Of a DNA stretch of 64,000 nucleotides, positions 60,501 through 64,000 are shown one piece after another. The stretch is taken from positions 105,278,610 to 105,342,609 of the forward strand of contig NC_133934.1 in NCBI RefSeq assembly GCF_031877795.1. The letters are read 5' to 3'. The notes beneath the pieces are model-generated. The model searched no databases. It had not been told where the DNA came from and saw only the letters and a program-made list of their open reading frames with translations. Source of the DNA: Strix aluco (lineage: Eukaryota; Chordata; Aves; Strigiformes; Strigidae). A program made the position numbers and the translations under genes. Within the stretch, counting starts at the first letter, position 1. Each line of letters begins with the position of its first letter.

Positions 60501-60526
60501 TGAGTCTATTATTGGAGTAGAGGAGG
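43333..60526 (+). CDS. ZNF410: ZNF410, C2H2 zinc-finger transcription factor, C-terminus not found
   Basis: Sequence-specific nuclear factor with five C2H2 fingers; in mammals it chiefly activates CHD4 through clustered motifs. Coding exons: 43333-43365, 52630-52765, 53061-53294, 53550-53741, 54580-54739, 55561-55742, 58486-58575, 59704-59829, 60389-60526. Together they give 430 codons in one unbroken frame with canonical junctions. The N-terminus MLSDELESKPE is identical to human as I recall it. The fingers lie at about residues 229-251, 259-281, 289-311, 319-341 and 349-370, the first four with the CX4C spacing and the fifth CX2C. Human ZNF410 is 478 residues; the last visible exon ends at a phase-1 donor (GVEE then G), so about 50 residues remain to be placed. 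I could not find them before 63785. Head to head with FBXO33. Confidence 0.95.
43780..44740 (-). mobile_element. Interspersed repeat copy 1 (possible endogenous retroviral origin)
   Basis: Shares ordered words with copies at about 47560-48560 and 51230-52110: agcagtgtactgacc, gagttctggtctttgttact and cttgggttt with copy 2; agttcactagca and gaatagccattagc with copy 3. On the minus strand an open frame (44474-44181, 97 codons) has a basic N-terminal half followed by a hydrophobic segment (HWLLVSTLLCLITAV). That layout could be a decayed retroviral envelope leader, but this is inference and no other retroviral gene is visible. Boundaries are approximate. Confidence 0.5.
47560..48560 (-). mobile_element. 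Interspersed repeat copy 2
   Basis: Second copy of the same repeat. Shared with copy 1: atgcatactcacag, the ggatctaccTccaggccctgggc-type block, agcagtgtactgacc, and gagttctggtctttgttact. The counterpart of the copy-1 reading frame has lost its start and is interrupted by a stop after the shared TYY codons. Boundaries are approximate. Confidence 0.5.
49500..49870. repeat. Imperfect short-repeat block, possible LTR remnant
   Basis: A G/A-rich stretch with recurring ggtcca / tctatccag / gagagtcc-like units. The composition differs from its flanks and resembles parts of avian LTRs, but I cannot assign a family. Confidence 0.3.
51230..52110 (-). mobile_element. Interspersed repeat copy 3, split by a microsatellite
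   Basis: Third copy. Shares ccaaacagattgagac-like, agttcactagca, gggactgca and gaatagccattagc words with copy 1. On the minus strand an open frame (51829-51563, 88 codons) resembles the copy-1 frame: both start MGL, share YYA-F-G, then a basic stretch and a hydrophobic segment (here SLTIAVPPVFLL). The CT/CA microsatellite sits between two segments that are nearly adjacent in copy 1. Confidence 0.5.
51484..51560 (+). repeat. Compound microsatellite (CT)25(CA)13
   Basis: Perfect CT run at 51485-51534 followed directly by a perfect CA run at 51535-51560. Confidence 0.97.
52263..52355 (+). repeat. Nested inverted repeat flanked by a 27-bp direct repeat
   Basis: AAGATGAATT (52267-52276) pairs with AATTCATCTT (52318-52327), and AATATATGCC (52284-52293) pairs with GGCATATATT (52303-52312) around a 9-base loop. 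The 27 bases at 52263-52289 recur exactly at 52329-52355. Confidence 0.9.
52630..52765 (+). CDS. ZNF410: ZNF410 coding exon
   Basis: 136 nt, entered in phase 0 and left in phase 1. It encodes LLVQFVQNTSIPLGQGLVES, KDITCLSLLPVTETSECNRL and MLP. Acceptor tttcag, donor gtaaaa. Confidence 0.95.
53061..53294 (+). CDS. ZNF410: ZNF410 coding exon
   Basis: 234 nt, phase 1 on both sides. It encodes VLRSLQVNVGPDGEETRAQN, then SSLLQDLQPSDSTSFILLNL and TRAG. Acceptor cactag, donor gtaatt. The first part (DDERDLTSPSHTNSSK) is longer than the human counterpart. Confidence 0.95.
53550..53741 (+). CDS. ZNF410: ZNF410 coding exon
   Basis: 192 nt, phase 1 on both sides. It encodes LGSPAEHLVFVQDEAEDSGN, STPWFLRVQELAHDSLIAAT and RAQLAKNAKASNN. 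Acceptor ttctag, donor gtagga. Confidence 0.96.
54580..54739 (+). CDS. ZNF410: ZNF410 coding exon, finger 1
   Basis: 160 nt, entered in phase 1 and left in phase 2. It encodes GENVHLCSGDGQPKDSS and finger 1, CTVEGCDRTFVWPAHFKYHL then KTH. Acceptor ttccag, donor gtgagc. Confidence 0.97.
55561..55742 (+). CDS. ZNF410: ZNF410 coding exon, fingers 2 and 3
   Basis: 182 nt. It encodes finger 2 (CPAEGCGKSFYVLQRLKVHM RTH), linker NGEKPFV, and finger 3 (CTELGCGKQFTTAGNLKNHL RIH). Zinc ligands are intact. Acceptor ttccag, donor gtgtgt in phase 1. Confidence 0.97.
55743..58485 (+). other. ZNF410: ZNF410 intron between finger 3 and finger 4 exons
   Basis: About 2.7 kb of AT-rich sequence. No exon, RNA gene or clear repeat family was recognised. 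Confidence 0.65.
58486..58575 (+). CDS. ZNF410: ZNF410 coding exon, finger 4
   Basis: 90 nt, phase 1 on both sides, encoding exactly one finger with its linker: GEKPFL then CEAQGCGRSFAEYSSLRKHL VVHS. Acceptor tgtag, donor gtagga. Confidence 0.97.
59704..59829 (+). CDS. ZNF410: ZNF410 coding exon, finger 5
   Basis: 126 nt, phase 1 on both sides. It encodes GVKPHQ and finger 5, CQICGKTFSQSGSRNVHMRK HH, then SRIGTAGSREREQP. The linker is GVKPH rather than the usual GEKPH: the codon spanning the junction is followed by GTG (Val). Acceptor ttcaag, donor gtaagg. Confidence 0.95.
60389..60526 (+). CDS. ZNF410: ZNF410 coding exon, last one found
   Basis: 138 nt, phase 1 on both sides. It encodes ESLMGSSLLEESTVHSKNLI, SMNSQPSLGVESLHLPDTES and IIGVEE. 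Acceptor aaatag, donor gtgaga. If the donor is not used, translation runs about 14 further codons to TGA near 60570. Confidence 0.93.
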
Positions 60527-60837
60527 GTGAGACCAGCTGCTCTTTTTTCCGCCCTCTTATATGTGGTGACTGAAGTGGGATCGATTATTCCTCCTAGAGG
60601 CTCACCATGTTGCAGTGGGATGAGTGAACATTGCTTTAACAGTGCACGGAGCAGGTGGGTAGATGGAGAATGAATCATAAAACTGGAGTTGGAGAAGACC
60701 TCCTGGACCAAGTTTCTCTCTTGCAGAACTTAAAAGGTGAAGTCTGCTGCTTAGGTGTCATTTAGCCCTTGTCGTGGAACACCATTTCAAAACTGTTTAT
60801 GCAGTCCATTCTCCTAAAGCCTAAGTGTTTGTTTTCC

Positions 60838-60965
60838 TGGAGCACCTAGGAGCCCCAGTTAAGGACCAGGACCTCATTGTGCTAGGCACCGTACAAACAT
60901 TCAGTATCTTGAGCAACAGGCCTGCCTTCCATCCTTTACCTTCAGAGACTATATTCTAATACATC
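60838..60965 (+). repeat. Ancient amniote interspersed repeat
   Basis: It reads aggagccccagttaaggacc aggacctcattgtgctaggc accgtacaaaca, followed by a decayed tail ending near ctatattctaata. This matches a repeat I recall as abundant in turtles and crocodilians (gtgctaggcgctgtacaaac). Family name is uncertain. Confidence 0.5.
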
Positions 60966-63776
60966 TCACTGTCAGAAGCTGACTTACTATCTGAAATAAA
61001 CGTACTACTTGATATCATTTAATTACATTTGCTGTGTTCTTTTCCTGCTTTCCCCAGTCACTTTTTCCTCCAAAATTTGTTTGGTATATCAAGCTCTTCA
61101 AATCAGTCTACGATGCAGATCATTTTGTATTTTTGTTAAAGACATTCTTCAGAATTGGCATTATTAAGAATGAAGAGTTTTGCTAAGATACTATGCATCT
61201 ATAATAACTATAAATGCAAAGAGAATGCTTTGAGTTTATATTGCTCCCTAGCTGAATGTAAAGGTAGTGCTGCTGTCAGTATTGTAGTTTGGAGGTCTTG
61301 CAGAAGCTTTGCCCGTGAATCAGGATCTCATGGGGGTTTGGCTACCATCTCATCAGTTGATGGGAGATGGTCCAGTGAGATGTCTTCTTTACTACAGTAT
61401 TTTTATAAGTTAGCTGAACAGGGTGTAATTCTTTTAAATGAAAATAACAAAATATTTTCATAAAATGCAAAAATCCAGAGAAAAAGTTGAAATTCTTTAT
61501 TTCCATACCATTTTTGAGATGTATATTAAGAGATTACAAATCTCTTCAGACCAACGTGTTGTTTAGCAAGGAAGGTGCTGGGGAGTTTCGGTTATTCAGT
61601 TTGATGCTTTTACTTTCATCACCCTTTCAGCAATTTCTGTGACTTGGATTTTAGCTGTTACTGTATTCATGCATACCACCTTAGTATTTGTTAAAGAGAT
61701 ATGGCATAATATCTTATATTAATTTGAAGTCCAGCCTTTGTTTCTCCTTTCTTAAGGTTTTCCTTTATACTTCACATACTTGGAAATTTCTTTTTCCAGC
61801 ATCATTTGCTTTGCAGTATTATTCTGGCAATTGGCAACCAATTTTAGTAAATACCCCTTAAAATGTATGTATTAAAATTTTACTCCCACTGCTCCAGATA
61901 TATCCATGCAAGCCTAATGATATATCTGTACAAGGCCACAGACTTGGAACATGGAAGAAATCTTCTTTCCTTCCTCTTTCAATGTGACAAGGCATGATGA
62001 CAATATGATTACATCACTGCTCTTTTCCAGGGGGTACAGGAGAAAGAACAGCCTTTATGTGTCCTACACAATTAAACCTGTGCAGAAACCGGTACGCTGG
62101 TAACAGTCTTCCTTGAACCCTCCCAGGTGCTTAAGCCTCTGCTCAGGGTGGAGATCATTTGAGTCCGTAAGGAGGACTGCTGCAGCCCAGTGCAGTCAGC
62201 TCTGTATCCATCTCGGTGGAAGTGTAACATAGCAGCCTGGAACCCCAGGGCCATAAAGGCTTGGATCTAGTACTTTGTTACGATTAAAAATGTCATTATC
62301 TCAGTTTTATATCTTTATCTAATGTGGTAGCTCTTACAGGTACTGTCTTTCTGGTCTGATGATGAGGTTTTATTGTTACAGCATAAGGAGAAATGGATTG
62401 AGATGACAAAGATGAAAAGAGACACAGCGTCTATTGAAAAAGTGAGGAAAAGATGATTAATAAAGAAATTGGACAATGCAGAAACATGATAGCCATTTAA
62501 AAATCTTTTAATCTCACAGTGCTTTGATATCATAATTCTCAGAAAACATTCCAGGTGGTAAGGGTTTGTATTTTTGAGATCATTATTGTCAGGTGAAGGA
62601 AGACTGCTAATGTGTGAACTATACCGTTCAAGATGTGCCCGGCCTTTGAATGCAACATGCTGACAGGTAATACCTAATCTTTCTTCCACCAAAATCCATC
62701 TTTGATACCACAGTAATGGTAGAATTAGGACAACAGCAATCCAAATTGATGCATTGCTTAATTACAACCTTCTTCATAATTTTGGTTGTTTTTCAGGCCA
62801 AATTAATGACCTAAATAGGTAAGATGTTAAAACAGTTTCAAATAATGAAATATGGGAGATTTTTTAATACAGAGAGACTATTGCTTCTTCCTAATTGGGA
62901 GGAAGGAGCAGAGCTGGTAATGGGTGAATGAAGAGTTAACTCCAGAGGAAGACTTCCCTCTGAGTCTTCTCCCAAGGTAGGTCAAACCCGGCTATATTTT
63001 TTTAGAAATACCTTGTTTAAAAACATTCTACCACATATATGTGTAAACCACGGTTTAGCACACTGAAAGGCATTCTCCCCTTTCTGTGTGCTTCTGTGGC
63101 ATGAATGTGAGATGACACTAGAGGATGCACCTCTTCAATTTTTCATGTCTATTTTTATCCAAAGATAGCGCTTCAACCTTTTTAACTTGTTTTGTTGCCC
63201 ATTAAAGAAAGGGAAATGGCTCACACAAGGAACACTTGTGAAGACTAAGGGAGGCTGCAGGGTTTGCTGTGTTGGACAAGACATGCTCTAAACAACAGTT
63301 GGTCTTTTTTTTTCTTTACTAAGTTCTCACATCTCACCCCAGAGCAATTCTTAGGTGTCAGCCTAAACCATAAAGTTCCTGAGGATTAACCTGGAGAATC
63401 TTGAATTTTAAAAAATCAAGAGACGATCGATTGATTCTTCTGCTAGATCTTACGTTGCCATTTCCTTTCCACTCCGTTCCTCTTGAGGTTCTCCTTCCTG
63501 TACAGTACAGTTGTCCTTTTCACCCCGAGGCTTCAGCGCTCTGCAGAAATAGTGATTGTCTAATACCAGAAATGGTCTGCAGTCCTTACTTGCAGCTTTG
63601 TCCCATGCATAAGAAATAGAGTGCAATCATAGGGGTTAAGACAGAGAAGCCATGATGCTTAATAAGAAGCGTAAAGTTGATTTAACTTTGCCTACACTGG
63701 ATGATACAAACTGAAGCACTTCCATGAACAAGGGAAATATTTTTAGTCAAAGGCAAAAGAGCTGTATTACATTGTT

Positions 63777-63782
63777 TTTATT
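63777..63782 (-). terminator. FAM161B: AATAAA on minus strand next to the FAM161B exon
   Basis: Plus strand TTTATT within gtttttattacc. It overlaps the first in-frame stop after the exon. It would be an unusually close poly(A) signal if the exon is terminal, and is incidental if the exon is internal. Confidence 0.3.
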
Positions 63783-63784
63783 AC

Positions 63785-63915
63785 CTGGGAATGTCAGATT
63801 CTTCTTCCAGCAAGTCAGTGGCATCTTTCCCTTTTTTCCTTACAAATTCTTCGCTTAGCCCAACCTGCTGGAGGGTGTGTCTGTAGCGACGCTCTGCTCC
63901 TTGACGAGCATCACG
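63785..63915 (-). CDS. FAM161B: Probable FAM161B exon (3' part of gene)
   Basis: Minus-strand exon of 131 nt with acceptor ttttatag (63917-63916). It encodes RDARQGAERRYRHTLQQVGL, SEEFVRKKGKDATDLLEEES and DIPR. The charged helical character fits the FAM161 (UPF0564) family of centrosome and cilium-associated proteins, and FAM161B is the minus-strand neighbour just downstream of ZNF410 in human. At its 3' side CAG|GTAATA can be read as a donor, but the same bases give codon AGG then stop TAA (63784-63782) overlapping an AATAAA (63782-63777), so it could be the terminal exon. Assigned mostly by context; I cannot align it from memory with certainty. Confidence 0.6.
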
Positions 63916-64000
63916 CTATAAAATAGAAACTTAAACTGGGGCTTCCCCATAATGGTCAAGTTGTTTTGAACTTCATGGCTGACATTCCTAATGAGAACAA

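Larger units (their letters stand above)
60527..63784. other. Region after the last visible ZNF410 exon
   Basis: About 3.3 kb expected to hold the ZNF410 3' end and the FAM161B 3' end. I found neither the conserved ZNF410 C-terminal exon nor a convincing poly(A) site for it. A CR1-like snippet (about 60660-60710) and an old amniote repeat (60838-60965) are present. Confidence 0.5.

Noticed and set aside
60660-60740. CR1-like words (gaatcataaaactggagttg gagaagacctcctgga)
   Set aside because: Suggestive of a CR1 3' end, but too short and diverged to list as a separate element.
61155-61463. 102-codon plus-strand frame considered as the missing ZNF410 tail
   Set aside because: No similarity to the conserved tail and no suitable acceptor in phase.
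1-64000. Bacterial-type systems such as CRISPR arrays, operons or phage
   Set aside because: The sequence is plainly vertebrate nuclear DNA. No regularly spaced direct repeats and no prokaryotic gene structure were seen.

Overview
The window is vertebrate nuclear DNA and almost certainly a bird. The genes are intron-rich with GT-AG junctions, the promoters lie in CpG islands, introns are compact, and the recognisable repeats are CR1-type and avian LTR-type rather than Alu or L1. One short TG...CA element at 33504-33612 matches an LTR sequence I associate with Neoaves, so a non-galliform bird is the best guess (inference).

Layout. (1) 1-15475, plus strand: 3' half of MIA2 (cTAGE5), an ER-exit-site cargo receptor. 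Twelve coding exons are visible (956-15059): coiled-coil exons first, then the proline-rich Sec23-binding tail; upstream exons lie outside. (2) 15476-18455: intergenic space between two convergent genes, with a small GC-rich patch. (3) 18455-38600, minus strand: complete FBXO33, an SCF F-box subunit; four coding exons, about 534 aa, with the first exon in a large CpG island (about 37290-39060). (4) 38600-41880: spacer between divergent promoters, with a tRNA-like fragment. (5) 41580-60526 and beyond, plus strand: ZNF410, a five-finger C2H2 transcription factor; CpG-island promoter, a non-coding first exon, and nine coding exons found (430 codons). The last roughly 50 codons were not found. Its long second intron (43366-52629) carries three related minus-strand repeat copies of about 0.9 kb, a compound CT/CA microsatellite and a striking hairpin/direct-repeat structure. 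(6) 63785-63915, minus strand: one exon probably belonging to FAM161B, the tail-to-tail neighbour of ZNF410.

The genes do not form a pathway: MIA2 acts in secretion, FBXO33 in ubiquitin ligation and ZNF410 in transcription (CHD4 control). The gene order is informative. MIA2/FBXO33 and ZNF410/FAM161B are each neighbours in human, but the two pairs lie far apart on human chromosome 14 (q21 and q24). Here they abut, so a rearrangement boundary lies between the FBXO33 and ZNF410 promoters. I found no obvious undescribed multi-gene system. The most interesting signals are the synteny junction, the three-copy repeat with a shared reading frame, the template-switch-like hairpin, and the missing ZNF410 C-terminal exon.
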